Assembly (NCBI RefSeq): GCF_018130145.1
Contig: NZ_JAFCMB010000005.1
Coordinates: 372,001-436,000 of the forward strand
DNA: 64,000 nt
From: Bradyrhizobium sp. AUGA SZCCT0176
Lineage (GTDB): Bacteria > Pseudomonadota > Alphaproteobacteria > Rhizobiales > Xanthobacteraceae
Direction: 5' to 3'
This document shows positions 42,173 through 50,483 of this stretch, piece by piece; positions within the stretch are counted from its first letter, which is position 1; each line of letters starts with the position of its first letter. The notes under the pieces are model-generated. The model saw only the letters and a list, made by a program, of their open reading frames with translations, was not told the DNA's origin and did not search any database. The translations under genes and the position numbers were made by a program.

Positions 42173-42182
42173 ACAGCCGGTC

Positions 42183-42974
42183 TTACCAGGCAAGCGACAG
42201 CCGGGACCATGTTCTGGCGAAGATTCTGCCGCCGAAGAAAAACAAAACCGCTGCGAGCGCAAACGATCCACCCAGGTAGAAGGGGTAGAAGAAGATCAAG
42301 ACGTTCCATGCTTCGACGAGGCGCGTCAAACCCGGAAACAGGCTTTCCACCGCAACGGCCGCAATGAAGATGCCCAATGCCAGCATCACCGAGCTGGCGA
42401 ATCCGGCGCCAACCCGCTGCACCGCTCGTCCTGCGCTCATGTTGCGGAAGTTCGTTGTGATCCCGACGGCCCAGAGCATCATGAGGCCGAGAAACACAAA
42501 AGCGGCCGCGATTCCGGGAGGACCGATCGTGTTGTCGTGGCCATGCCCAGCGAGCCTTGCAGCGAGGGCGACGATGGCCAGGGCGGTTGTGGCGAAAAGG
42601 GAGAAAGCCAAACCGCGAACGACCAAACCGGACGCTCTTTCTTGTCCTGTCGCATCGGCCGGGCTGCCAACGAAGCTCAGCACCCATCCCCAGGCCAGAC
42701 CGACCGGCACCGACAGAAGGCTTGAGCAATAAACGAGCAGCACACGGCCGCCCGTGACGCCGGAAAAGCCGCCTGTCGGCAGGTAAATATTAATCAAGAC
42801 GACGAAATGGGTCAGCAAGGCAGTTACGAGCGCAACGATCGCTGCAACAAGGGAAACGAGCAGCTTCTTTACGTCGCCGTCCCGCCGGTAACGCCGGCGC
42901 GCAGTTACGGCCACGGCCCCGCCAAGCAAAGCGCCGGCCAACAAGGCGATCATCCCTACTGCGATTTCCAACAT
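42183..42974 (-). CDS. Multi-span membrane protein, unknown
   Basis: About 263 residues with roughly seven hydrophobic segments (LEIAVGMIALLAGALLGGAV, LLVSLVAAIVALVTALLT, VLLVYCSSLLSVPVGLAWGW, GLAFSLFATTALAIVALAA, IAAAFVFLGLMMLWAVGI, ASSVMLALGIFIAAVAV, YLGGSFALAAVLFFFGG). No transport signature is recognised. Its 3' end lies 11 bp from that of the RidA gene in a convergent arrangement. The start at 42974 is chosen because the first span begins there; an ATG 13 codons earlier is possible. Confidence 0.6.
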   Translation of the reverse strand: MLEIAVGMIALLAGALLGGAVAVTARRRYRRDGDVKKLLVSLVAAIVALVTALLTHFVVLINIYLPTGGFSGVTGGRVLLVYCSSLLSVPVGLAWGWVLSFVGSPADATGQERASGLVVRGLAFSLFATTALAIVALAARLAGHGHDNTIGPPGIAAAFVFLGLMMLWAVGITTNFRNMSAGRAVQRVGAGFASSVMLALGIFIAAVAVESLFPGLTRLVEAWNVLIFFYPFYLGGSFALAAVLFFFGGRIFARTWSRLSLAW

Positions 42975-43126
42975 GCTTGCCGCCGAAAACTTCGCTGCGT
43001 CGCACGCGATCATGTGCAGGCAAGCTGAAGATTTGGTTCACGGCGGCTCGTTGAAATGCTCAGGTTCACGAGATGCGGTTTGCGCACCTCAAGCGGATAA
43101 GGAAGCGCGAATGGACGCGCGCCCGC

Positions 43127-43819
43127 TCACAGATCCTGCCGGGTCAGCCGGCCATAGGGCGGCGCCATGGACCGGGCCGGCGCTTTCTTTGCGGGCTCGC
43201 CGCCCGTCAGCGCCATCACCGACACCGCGACCACGCGTTCGACGATCGCATTCACGTCGTTGAGGTCGCATTGGCCTTCCGACAGTTTTGTGAGCCGCTC
43301 CTTTTCGCGGATCGTGTGGTGCGACATCGCGAGCGCAAAATGCAGACCCCAATAGAGCTCGGCATCGCCGCGGCCGGGCAGGGAGCGGCGCATCGCGGCG
43401 ACGAATTTCCGCAAATGATCGACCTCGCGATTCTTGATGCGGCGGATCGGCGGCACTGACTCGATCGAGGCGCGGATCATGAAGCGCGCCGCGGTCGAGC
43501 CTTCGCGGTCAGGGCCGAGGCAGCCGCGCAAGGTGGGGCCGACCAGCGCGTGCATGATGGCCTCGATCGAGGCGCGGCCGCCGCCGGCTTCCTCGGCCGC
43601 CTTCAATTCGTTGAGCCGCTCGCGGTTGGTGGCGAGGCTGCGGGTCACGAACAATTCCGCGATCAACTCGTCCTTCGATCCGAAATGATAATTCACCGCG
43701 GCGAGATTGACGTTCGCCTCGGCAACGATGTCGCGCAGCGTCACGTCGCCAAAACCGCGATCGGCATAGAGCCGTTCGGCGGCGGCGAGAATGGCGGAGC
43801 GGGTATGATCGGACGCCAT
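43127..43819 (-). CDS. TetR-family transcriptional repressor
   Basis: 230 residues. The helix-turn-helix lies at about 5-50 (RSAILAAAERLYADRGFGDV, TLRDIVAEANVNLAAVNYHF, GSKDELIAELF). The ligand domain is of the TetR_C_33/CerR-like kind with a long C-terminal tail. AGGGGA precedes the ATG at 43819. It is divergent from the acyl-CoA dehydrogenase gene, with an 8+8 palindrome between, so it probably represses that operon and its own gene in response to an acyl-CoA or fatty acid (inference). Confidence 0.88.
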   Translation of the reverse strand: MASDHTRSAILAAAERLYADRGFGDVTLRDIVAEANVNLAAVNYHFGSKDELIAELFVTRSLATNRERLNELKAAEEAGGGRASIEAIMHALVGPTLRGCLGPDREGSTAARFMIRASIESVPPIRRIKNREVDHLRKFVAAMRRSLPGRGDAELYWGLHFALAMSHHTIREKERLTKLSEGQCDLNDVNAIVERVVAVSVMALTGGEPAKKAPARSMAPPYGRLTRQDL

Positions 43820-43845
43820 ATCTGGTCCCCTGTTGGGGAGTTGCA

Positions 43846-43865
43846 TTTCAAACGTGTGTATGAAA
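43846..43865. promoter_or_regulatory. Likely TetR operator
   Basis: TTTCAAACGTGTGTATGAAA: arms TTTCAAAC and GTATGAAA pair with a single mismatch around GTGT. A related half, CGTTTGAA, follows at 43870-43877. It lies 27 bp before the TetR start. Confidence 0.6.
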
Positions 43866-44000
43866 CTATCGTTTGAAGGGCCGGAAATGTCAATCCGCCT
43901 CCATCGAAGCCAGCAAATCTCTTGCGGCGCACGAGGGGCGGGCAGACAGTGCCGCCAAAGGTTTCAAAAGCCAGCAAATATCTTCAGAAGGGAGCGTCCC

Positions 44001-45233
44001 ATGGACTTCAATATGTCAGAACGCCAGACCGAATGGCTCAACCGCGTTCGTTCGTTCATGAAAACGCATGTTCGGCCCGCGGTGCCGATCTACGACAAGC
44101 AGGATGCGGAGGGACCGCGCTGGAAGGTCATTCCGATCCTCGAGGATCTGAAGAAGAAGGCCAAGGCCGAAGGCCTTTGGAACATGTTCATGCCGCCGAA
44201 CGCGCATGAGGATGACGAATTCCGCGGCGCGGGATTGACCAACCTCGAATATGCGTTGCTGTCGGAAGAGATGGGCCGCATCTCCTGGGCTTCGGAAGTG
44301 TTCAATTGTTCCGCCCCGGATACCGGTAACATGGAAGTGTTTATCCGCTACGGCACCAAGGAGCAAAAGCGGAAGTGGCTGCGGCCGCTGATGGACGGTG
44401 AAATCCGTTCCGCCTTCCTGATGACCGAGCCCGCGGTGGCGTCGTCGGACGCGACCAACATCGAAACGCGCATCGCAAAGGATGGCGACCACTACGTCAT
44501 CAACGGCCGCAAATGGTGGTCGTCAGGCGTCGGCGACCCCCGCTGCAAGATCGCGATCCTGATGGGCAAGACCGATCCGAACGCGGCGAAACACCAGGCA
44601 CAGTCGCAGATCCTGGTTCCGCTCGATACCCCCGGCATCAAGGTGGAGAAAATGCTTCCGGTGTTCGGTTATGACGATGCGCCGCACGGCCACGCCCAGG
44701 TGCTGCTGGAAAACGTTCGCGTGCCCAAGGAAAACATCCTGCTCGGTGAGGGCCGTGGCTTCGAGATCGCGCAGGGCCGTCTTGGTCCGGGCCGCATCCA
44801 TCACTGCATGCGCACCATCGGCAAGGCCGAAGAGGCGCTTGAGAAGATGGTGAAGCGGCTGGCCTCGCGCACCGCGTTCGGCAAGAAGATCATCGAGCAC
44901 TCGGTGTGGGAACAGCGTATCGGCGAAGCGCGCGCCGACATCGAGATGAATCGCCTGCTGTGCCTCAAGGCTGCCGACATGATGGACAAGGTCGGCAACA
45001 AGACTGCACAGGCTGAGATCGCAATGATCAAGGTCACCGCGCCCAACATGGCGTTGAAGATCATCGACAATGCCATCCAGGCCTATGGCGGCGGCGGTGT
45101 CTCCGACGAAGCCGGCCTGGCGAAGGATTATGCCCATATCCGTACGCTCCGCCTGGCTGACGGTCCGGACGAGGTGCACAATCGCGCCATTGCCAGACTT
45201 GAACTTCGGAAGTATGCAAACACGTCGCACTAA
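44001..45233 (+). CDS. Acyl-CoA dehydrogenase, ACAD10/11-like
   Basis: 410 residues, cytosolic flavoprotein. Family blocks: FLMTEPAVASSDATNIETRI (FAD-binding, substrate loop), RKWWSSGVGDPRCKI, GPGRIHHCMRTIGKAEEALE, RTAFGKKIIEHSVWEQRIGE and the ending QAYGGGGVSDEAGLAKDYAH with RLADGPDEVHNRAIA. This ending and the neighbouring phosphotransferase are typical of the ACAD10/ACAD11 group, which in animals fuses the two functions and handles 4-hydroxy fatty acids. AAGGGAG precedes the ATG. It probably oxidises branched or hydroxylated acyl-CoA. Confidence 0.92.
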   Translation: MDFNMSERQTEWLNRVRSFMKTHVRPAVPIYDKQDAEGPRWKVIPILEDLKKKAKAEGLWNMFMPPNAHEDDEFRGAGLTNLEYALLSEEMGRISWASEVFNCSAPDTGNMEVFIRYGTKEQKRKWLRPLMDGEIRSAFLMTEPAVASSDATNIETRIAKDGDHYVINGRKWWSSGVGDPRCKIAILMGKTDPNAAKHQAQSQILVPLDTPGIKVEKMLPVFGYDDAPHGHAQVLLENVRVPKENILLGEGRGFEIAQGRLGPGRIHHCMRTIGKAEEALEKMVKRLASRTAFGKKIIEHSVWEQRIGEARADIEMNRLLCLKAADMMDKVGNKTAQAEIAMIKVTAPNMALKIIDNAIQAYGGGGVSDEAGLAKDYAHIRTLRLADGPDEVHNRAIARLELRKYANTSH

Positions 45234-45297
45234 TTAACGGGAACGCTTCAGATGGCGCTCTCCAAAGGAAACTAAGAAATCTCAAGGGAGCGTCATT

Positions 45298-46356
45298 GTG
45301 GCGGACGGCGTCAGGAAAGACGAAGAGTTTTCAGGCACCAAGGAAGTCGAGGAGCGTCATCGTATCGATGAAAAGCGCCTTGATGCGTGGATGCGCGAAA
45401 ACGTTGAAGGCTATCAGGGACCACTGACCGTCCTGCAGTTCAAGGGCGGCCAGTCCAACCCGACTTACCGGCTCAATACGCCGGAACGATCCTATGTGAT
45501 GCGCCGCAGGCCGTTCGGCAAATTGCTGCCGTCGGCGCATGCGGTGGATCGCGAATTCCGCGTGATCGCCGCGCTGAGCAAGCAGGGTTTTCCGGTTGCA
45601 AAGGCCTATGCGCTCTGCACCGACGACGGCGTGATTGGTTCGGCCTTCTATATCATGTCGATGGAAGAGGGGCGGGTGCTGTGGGATCCCACGCTGCCGA
45701 CTCAGACCCCGGGCGATCGCTACAAGATTTTCACCAGCAAGATCGAGACGCTGGCGAAGCTGCATCTGTTTGACCCGCAGGCCATCGGCCTCGGCGATTT
45801 CGGCAAGCCCGGCAATTATTTTGCGCGGCAGGTCGATCGCTGGACCAAGCAATACCGTGCGTCCGAAACCCAGCACATTCCGGAATTCGAAAAGCTCGCG
45901 GAATGGCTGCCGAAGACGGTGCCGGAGCAGAAGCGCGTTTCGATCGTCCACGGCGACTACCGCCTCGACAATATGATCTTCCATTCCACCGAACCGCGCG
46001 TGCAGGCGGTGCTGGACTGGGAATTGTCGACGCTCGGCGATCCCATGGCCGACTTCACATACCTGTTGATGCAATGGACCATGCCGGGCCTCGCCAACGC
46101 CGATCTGAAGGCGCTGAACATCCCGAGCATGGAAGAGGCCGCGCAGATCTACTGCAACGTGACAGGTACCGAGGTCCCCGACCTGAACTGGTATTTCTCC
46201 TACAATCTGTTCCGCCTTGCGGGCATCACGCAGGGTATTGCGGGCCGGATCCGTGACGGCACCGCGGCCAACGCCAAGGCCATCGAGTCGGCGAAGCGCA
46301 CGGTGCCGCTGTCGCAGGCCTCCTGGGAATACGCGCAGAAGGCCGGCGCGAAATAA
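45298..46356 (+). CDS. APH-like phosphotransferase linked to acyl-CoA dehydrogenase
   Basis: 352 residues from GTG with AAGGGAG upstream. N-lobe: VLQFKGGQSNPTYRL (glycine-rich loop) and YVMRRRPFGK. Catalytic segment: VHGDYRLDNMIF (Brenner motif HGDxxxxN), then VLDWELSTLGDPMADF (metal-binding D). This is the kinase partner of ACAD10/11; in that pathway the kinase phosphorylates a hydroxyacyl-CoA so that the dehydrogenase-like partner can eliminate phosphate. The two genes are 64 bp apart and probably co-transcribed, which supports a shared 4-hydroxyacyl-CoA catabolic role. Confidence 0.88.
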   Translation: MADGVRKDEEFSGTKEVEERHRIDEKRLDAWMRENVEGYQGPLTVLQFKGGQSNPTYRLNTPERSYVMRRRPFGKLLPSAHAVDREFRVIAALSKQGFPVAKAYALCTDDGVIGSAFYIMSMEEGRVLWDPTLPTQTPGDRYKIFTSKIETLAKLHLFDPQAIGLGDFGKPGNYFARQVDRWTKQYRASETQHIPEFEKLAEWLPKTVPEQKRVSIVHGDYRLDNMIFHSTEPRVQAVLDWELSTLGDPMADFTYLLMQWTMPGLANADLKALNIPSMEEAAQIYCNVTGTEVPDLNWYFSYNLFRLAGITQGIAGRIRDGTAANAKAIESAKRTVPLSQASWEYAQKAGAK

Positions 46357-46409
46357 TTTGCAACATGGCGCGGTCCATCCGGATCGCGCCATGTTTCATT
46401 CATTGCATC

Positions 46410-46504
46410 CGTAGGGTGGGCAAAGGCGCGTTGGCGCCGTGCCCACCATCTCTCCAGATCGTTGTTGCTAATGGTGGGCACGCTGTCGCTTTGCCCACCC
46501 TACG
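46410..46504. repeat. 95-bp inverted repeat (GTAGGGTGGGCAAAG family)
   Basis: CGTAGGGTGGGCAAAGGCG at the left pairs with CGCTTTGCCCACCCTACG at the right; an inner pair GTGCCCACCAT/ATGGTGGGCAC completes a long hairpin. It occupies the gap between the kinase gene and the transporter gene. A frequent intergenic element in Bradyrhizobium as I recall. Confidence 0.85.
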
Positions 46505-46528
46505 ATCCACGATTCGCTGGAATCCATC

Positions 46529-47440
46529 TTGGCTCTCTCCCCAAATATCCGCGGCAGCCTGATCATGGCCACCGCCATGGCGGCCTTCACGATCAACGAC
46601 TCCATCACCAAGGCGGTGTCGGCGGAAATCAATTTCGGCCAGGTGATGCTGGTGCGTGGCCTGTTCGCGATCGTGCTGGTCGCAGCGCTCGCATTCCATC
46701 AGCGCGCGTTGCGCCCCTTGCGCGCGGTCGCGACCAAGCCGGTCGCGCTGCGCGTCGTCGGCGAGGTCGGCGGCACGATCTCGTTCATGGCGGCGCTCAC
46801 GCATCTGCCGCTGGCCAATACTTCGGCGATCTTTCAGGCCTTGCCGCTCGCCATCACGCTCGGCGCGGCGCTGGTGTTTCGCGAGCCGGTCGGCTGGCGG
46901 CGCTGGCTGGCGATCGCGGCCGGTTTTGTCGGCATGCTCATCATCGTGCGACCGGGAATTGCCGGCTTCAACCAGTTTTCGCTGCTGGCGCTGGTCTCGG
47001 TGGCGTTCTGCGCCCTGCGCGACCTCTCCACCAAGAAAATACCCGCGCAAATCCCCTCGCTTTTCATCACGCTGTTGATGACGGTGACGGTGACATCGGC
47101 CGGCGCGGTGATCCTGTTTCCGCTCGGCGGCTGGACGCCGCCGTCCAATCATGCGCTGGGCATGCTGGCGCTGGCGGCGGTGCTGGTGCTGATCGGCTAT
47201 CAATGCATGATCGTGGCGCTGCGGTCGGGCGATATCTCGGCGGTGGCGCCGTTCCGCTATTCGGCGCTGCTGTGGGCCATGCTGCTCGGCTATTTCATGT
47301 TTGGCGACAAGCCCGACGGCATGATGCTGCTCGGCGCAGCGATCATCGTCTCGTCCGGGCTCTACGCCTTCTACCGCGAACGGATCCGCGCCCGGCCGGT
47401 GGCGGCCACTACGTCAGGCATCCCGCCCGACGGACTATGA
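46529..47440 (+). CDS. EamA/DMT-superfamily transporter
   Basis: 303 residues from TTG with ten predicted spans in two EamA halves (first half from about 8 to 140, second from about 150 to 290). Visible blocks: LIMATAMAAFTINDSITKAV, VRGLFAIVLVAALAFHQ, TSAIFQALPLAITLGAALVF and APFRYSALLWAMLLGYFMFG. The first half has the P-L-A-x-T-L-G-A-A-L pattern of DMT exporters. Probably a metabolite exporter; substrate unknown. The start is uncertain (ATG at 46565 is an alternative). Confidence 0.85.
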   Translation: MALSPNIRGSLIMATAMAAFTINDSITKAVSAEINFGQVMLVRGLFAIVLVAALAFHQRALRPLRAVATKPVALRVVGEVGGTISFMAALTHLPLANTSAIFQALPLAITLGAALVFREPVGWRRWLAIAAGFVGMLIIVRPGIAGFNQFSLLALVSVAFCALRDLSTKKIPAQIPSLFITLLMTVTVTSAGAVILFPLGGWTPPSNHALGMLALAAVLVLIGYQCMIVALRSGDISAVAPFRYSALLWAMLLGYFMFGDKPDGMMLLGAAIIVSSGLYAFYRERIRARPVAATTSGIPPDGL

Positions 47441-47531
47441 GCGTCACGTTGTTTGATGGAGCCGATCGCAGCGCCGGGCAGTTGACAGGCAACCCCGCGA
47501 TCATATCTCCGGCGCAACAGGAGATCTGGCC

Positions 47532-47882
47532 ATGGTCCAACAACTTCGCATCTATGAAATCTTCGAAAAGAACAAGGCCGCGTTCCATGACCGTTTTCGC
47601 GATCACGCGGCGCGTATCATGCGTACCAGATACGGCTTTCGGATTGTCGCGATGTGGGAAACCAAATTCAGTGACAGGACCGAATTTGCCTATCTGTTGG
47701 AATGGCCCGATGAGGCGACCAAGACCGCGGCTTGGTCGGCCTTCATGGCCGACGCCGAATGGTCGGAAATCAAGCGTGTGACGCACGCAGAGCACGGTCT
47801 GATGGTCGGGCAGATCGAGGATCGCTGGCTGGTGCCGGTGGATTATTCGCCGGCGAAAGGAAGTTTGCTGCCGGCTTCCTGA
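47532..47882 (+). CDS. NIPSNAP-family protein
   Basis: 116 residues. Starts MVQQLRIYEIFEKNKAAFHD, then HAARIMRTRYGFRIVAMWET and FAYLLEWPDEATKTAAWSAF, the ferredoxin-like NIPSNAP pattern (R-x-Y-x-I at the start, W-x-x-F-x-x-D-x-E-W later). AGGAG stands before the ATG. Function of bacterial members is unknown; they often sit beside lipid or CoA genes, as here. Confidence 0.85.
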   Translation: MVQQLRIYEIFEKNKAAFHDRFRDHAARIMRTRYGFRIVAMWETKFSDRTEFAYLLEWPDEATKTAAWSAFMADAEWSEIKRVTHAEHGLMVGQIEDRWLVPVDYSPAKGSLLPAS

Positions 47883-47901
47883 CACGCGCTACTGCGCTCA
47901 T

Positions 47902-47941
47902 CGTCATTCCCCGATGCGCAGTTGCGCATCGGGGAATGACG
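47902..47941. repeat. 40-bp near-perfect palindrome
   Basis: CGTCATTCCCC-GATGCGCA and TGCGCATC-GGGGAATGACG are complementary. The inner GATGCGCAGTTGCGCATC recurs with one change at 50363 and 51354 inside larger palindromes, so this looks like the minimal member of that family. Confidence 0.85.
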
Positions 47942-47960
47942 GCGGATGGATTGCTCGCGC

Positions 47961-48590
47961 TGCGACAAATTAACCCGACGGGCAAAATTCCGCTTTCCTC
48001 GTCGGGCAAATCAGCTGTTTGAATTGTCGCGTCCCGCCCGACAAGAGGGGCGTGCGCACGTCACGAACGCGCGGCGGGATGCGGTGGACGCTGGTTCACG
48101 TCTGACGACGGCGTGTATTTAGCGTACGGCAAAACCGTGTGGTCCTGGCGCCCGTTGCAGGCGTCAAGCTGTCGGAGAAGCGCAAGCGGGAACGGCGGCG
48201 ACGGAGTCAACCAAGAACTCGTCTCCGGGGAGAGCGCGGCATAAGCCGTAAAGCCATTGCGCAGGGAAGGCCGGGTGTTCACCGCTGCCCTGTATGCTCG
48301 TGTGCAGCCTACTTAGTGCAAACCGCACACGGGACCGCGGGTGCAGCGCGCACCCGGTCTTCCCTGCGCCCTCTTGATGAGAGGGCAAGGATTTCTGGCA
48401 AAGCTCGGGCTTATCAAGCCGCGAGATCGCAAAAGTGCGTTTGGATAATGGTGCAGCGACAAACACAGCCGTCGTCCCGGCCTTGAGCCGGGACCCATAA
48501 CCACAGGAAGAAATTTTGCGAAAGGTCTCTGCTACCGAGCCTTCATCGAGAGATCACGCGGTATGGGTCCCGGCGTTCGCCGGGACGACG
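47961..48590 (+). repeat. Long dispersed intergenic repeat, copy 2 (about 0.63 kb)
   Basis: Collinear with 3836-4520 in the same orientation relative to its blocks. It adds a block GCTTTCCTCGTCGGGCAAAT near the start and ends with the 48471-48590 palindrome. Small open frames inside are not credible genes. Confidence 0.8.
48471..48590. repeat. 120-bp palindrome at the end of the long repeat
   Basis: GTCGTCCCGGCCTTGAGCC and CGTTCGCCGGGACGACG outer arms, GGGACCCATA and TATGGGTCCC inner arms. Nearly the same as 4401-4520. Confidence 0.8.
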
Positions 48591-48616
48591 CGTTGATGGA
48601 GCGCAGATCGCTGCGC

Positions 48617-49402
48617 CTAAACCGGCTTCCCCGTATACGGCATCGAGGCCGTCAGGCCGCCGTCGACCGGGATCGCCTGGCCGTTGACGTAGGACGCATC
48701 ATCACTCGCAAGGAACAGTCCCATCGCGGCGAGTTCATGCGGCTGGCCGGCGCGCTTCAGCGGATTGAGCTGGCCGATCTTGTCTTGGGTGCCGCGCTGT
48801 TTGGCGTTGTCGAAGATCGGCTTGGTCATGCCGGTTTCGATCAGGCCCGGGCACACTGCGTTGATGCGCACGCCGGTGCCGGACAGCGAATAGGCGGTCG
48901 TTTGCACCAAACTGATCACGCCGGCCTTGCTCGCGCCATAGGGATGTCCGCTGGCGCCGGCCTTGAGACCTGCGACGGAAGCGGTGCAGACGATCGAGCC
49001 CGACTTCTGCTGGATCATGTGCGGCATCGAATGCTTGATTGCGAGGAACGGTCCGATCAGGTTGATGCGCAGCACTTCCTGCCAGTGCTCCACCGTCTGT
49101 TCGGGAATCGGAACCAGCCCGCCGCTGACGCCGGCATTGGCCCAGATCGCATCGAGCTTGCCGTATTTCGACACCGCCTTGTCGATGAAGGCCTTCACGT
49201 CGGCTTCCGATCCCGCATCCGCCATCACGGCTTCGACAATGCCGCCGGCGTCACTGACGAGCTTTGCGGTTTCCTTCACCGCTTCGCTGCGATCGACCGC
49301 AATCAGCTTTGCGCCTTCCCTGGTGAACAACAAGGAGGCTGCGCGTCCGATCCCGCTGCCTGCGCCGGTGATGATGACGGATTTGCCTTCGAGGCGGCCC
49401 AT
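48617..49402 (-). CDS. Short-chain dehydrogenase/reductase
   Basis: 261 residues, classical SDR. Cofactor motif TGAGSGIG at 12-19, NAG at 89-91, catalytic Ser142, Tyr155 and Lys159 (YGASK), then NAVCPGLIETGM. Asp37 after the second strand (LIAVDRSE) indicates NAD(H) preference. GGGAGAAA precedes the ATG. Substrate unknown; with the acyl-CoA genes around it, a hydroxyacyl or alcohol substrate is likely. Confidence 0.9.
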   Translation of the reverse strand: MGRLEGKSVIITGAGSGIGRAASLLFTREGAKLIAVDRSEAVKETAKLVSDAGGIVEAVMADAGSEADVKAFIDKAVSKYGKLDAIWANAGVSGGLVPIPEQTVEHWQEVLRINLIGPFLAIKHSMPHMIQQKSGSIVCTASVAGLKAGASGHPYGASKAGVISLVQTTAYSLSGTGVRINAVCPGLIETGMTKPIFDNAKQRGTQDKIGQLNPLKRAGQPHELAAMGLFLASDDASYVNGQAIPVDGGLTASMPYTGKPV

Positions 49403-49431
49403 GAGTTTCTCCCTGGTGTGGATGTGGTTAT

Positions 49432-49480
49432 AGCGTTTTCAAGCGAAGTGGCTACCGGTTCGCGTGCAGAAAACGCGTCA
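49432..49480 (+). repeat. Short hairpin repeat, copy R4
   Basis: AGCGTTTTCAAGCGAAGTGG, then CTACCGGTTCGCGTGCAGAA and AACGCGTCA; GCGTTTTC and GAAAACGC pair. It lies in the divergent region between the SDR and phosphatase genes. Confidence 0.75.
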
Positions 49481-49599
49481 GACATAGATACGCTTGCCGC
49501 CTTGCGGAATTTCAAACAAGATTTCAAACGCTGAAGTCACTTGAGACGTTGCGTGCTCTGACGTACAGCGACAGTGAACACTATTGAAGGGTGCCAGCG

Positions 49600-50328
49600 A
49601 TGTCCAATACCGACAAATCAGTAGCTGCTCCGAAGGCAGGAGTGGTTACCACACGCTGGTGGTGGGTGCGGCATGCGCCGGTCCGCGAGGATGGCGGCTG
49701 CATCTACGGGCAAAAGGATCTGGGCTGCGACACCAGCGATCGCGTGGTGTTCGACGCGGTCGGAAAAATCCTGCCGCGGGGCGCGGTCTGGTATTCAAGC
49801 AATTTGAAGCGCACGCATCAGACCGCGGATGCGATCTGGGCCGCCGGATTTCCGAGGCCCGCCGACATGCCGCACATAAAGGACTTTGCCGAACAGCACC
49901 TCGGCGAATGGCAGGGCATGAATCGCGCAGCGTTTCTGGCCAGCCGTCCCGCCGGCAGCCATTGGTTCGCGGCGATCGACGAACCCGCGCCCGGCGGCGA
50001 AAGTTTCATGGATCTCTACAACCGTGTCTGCGGCGCGATCGAGCGCATCACCAGGGAGCATGCCGGCAAGGACGTGATCGCCGTGACCCATGGCGGAACG
50101 ATCAAGGCCGCGGTCGGTCTTGCGCTCGGCGGCTTGCCGGAAAAGGGCCTCGCCTTCGACATCGATAATTGCTCGGTGACGCGGCTCGATCACGTCGCAA
50201 GCGAGAACCATTCGATCTGGCGGCTGCCGATGGTCAACCAGCAGCCGTGGATTGCGGACGCCTCGCACAATGCGATGCATCAGCCGGCCGGACCGGAGAT
50301 CGTGCCGCCTGCGACGAAGCTTGCCTGA
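49600..50328 (+). CDS. Histidine phosphatase family protein
   Basis: 242 residues. The catalytic motif is VRHAP with Arg24 and His25 (usual RHG/RHA), the second Arg in SSNLKRTHQTAD, the acid in FAEQHLGEWQG, and the second His in VTHGG. The layout fits the phosphoglycerate-mutase-like branch acting on small phosphoesters. AAGGG stands before the ATG at 49600; a GTG three codons upstream is an alternative. A phosphatase beside an acyl-CoA kinase and two SDRs in the same neighbourhood is notable, but no direct link is shown. Confidence 0.87.
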   Translation: MSNTDKSVAAPKAGVVTTRWWWVRHAPVREDGGCIYGQKDLGCDTSDRVVFDAVGKILPRGAVWYSSNLKRTHQTADAIWAAGFPRPADMPHIKDFAEQHLGEWQGMNRAAFLASRPAGSHWFAAIDEPAPGGESFMDLYNRVCGAIERITREHAGKDVIAVTHGGTIKAAVGLALGGLPEKGLAFDIDNCSVTRLDHVASENHSIWRLPMVNQQPWIADASHNAMHQPAGPEIVPPATKLA

Positions 50329-50330
50329 GC

Positions 50331-50430
50331 CGTCATTCCGGGGCACGCGAAGCGTGAACCTCAGATGCGCAATTGCGCATCGGGGAATCGAGATTCCGGG
50401 TTCGATGCTTCGCATCGCCCCGGAACGACG
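50331..50430. repeat. 100-bp nested palindrome
   Basis: Outer arms CGTCATTCCGGGGC and GCCCCGGAACGACG, with a central 18-base palindrome GATGCGCAATTGCGCATC and a small ACGCGAAGCGT hairpin. Mixed membership: outer arms of one family, centre shared with 47902 and 51354. Confidence 0.75.
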
Positions 50431-50483
50431 TTAAGTTTTAACGAGAACCGGCGGACCGCCGGACCAACATCTGGGAGAGAGAC

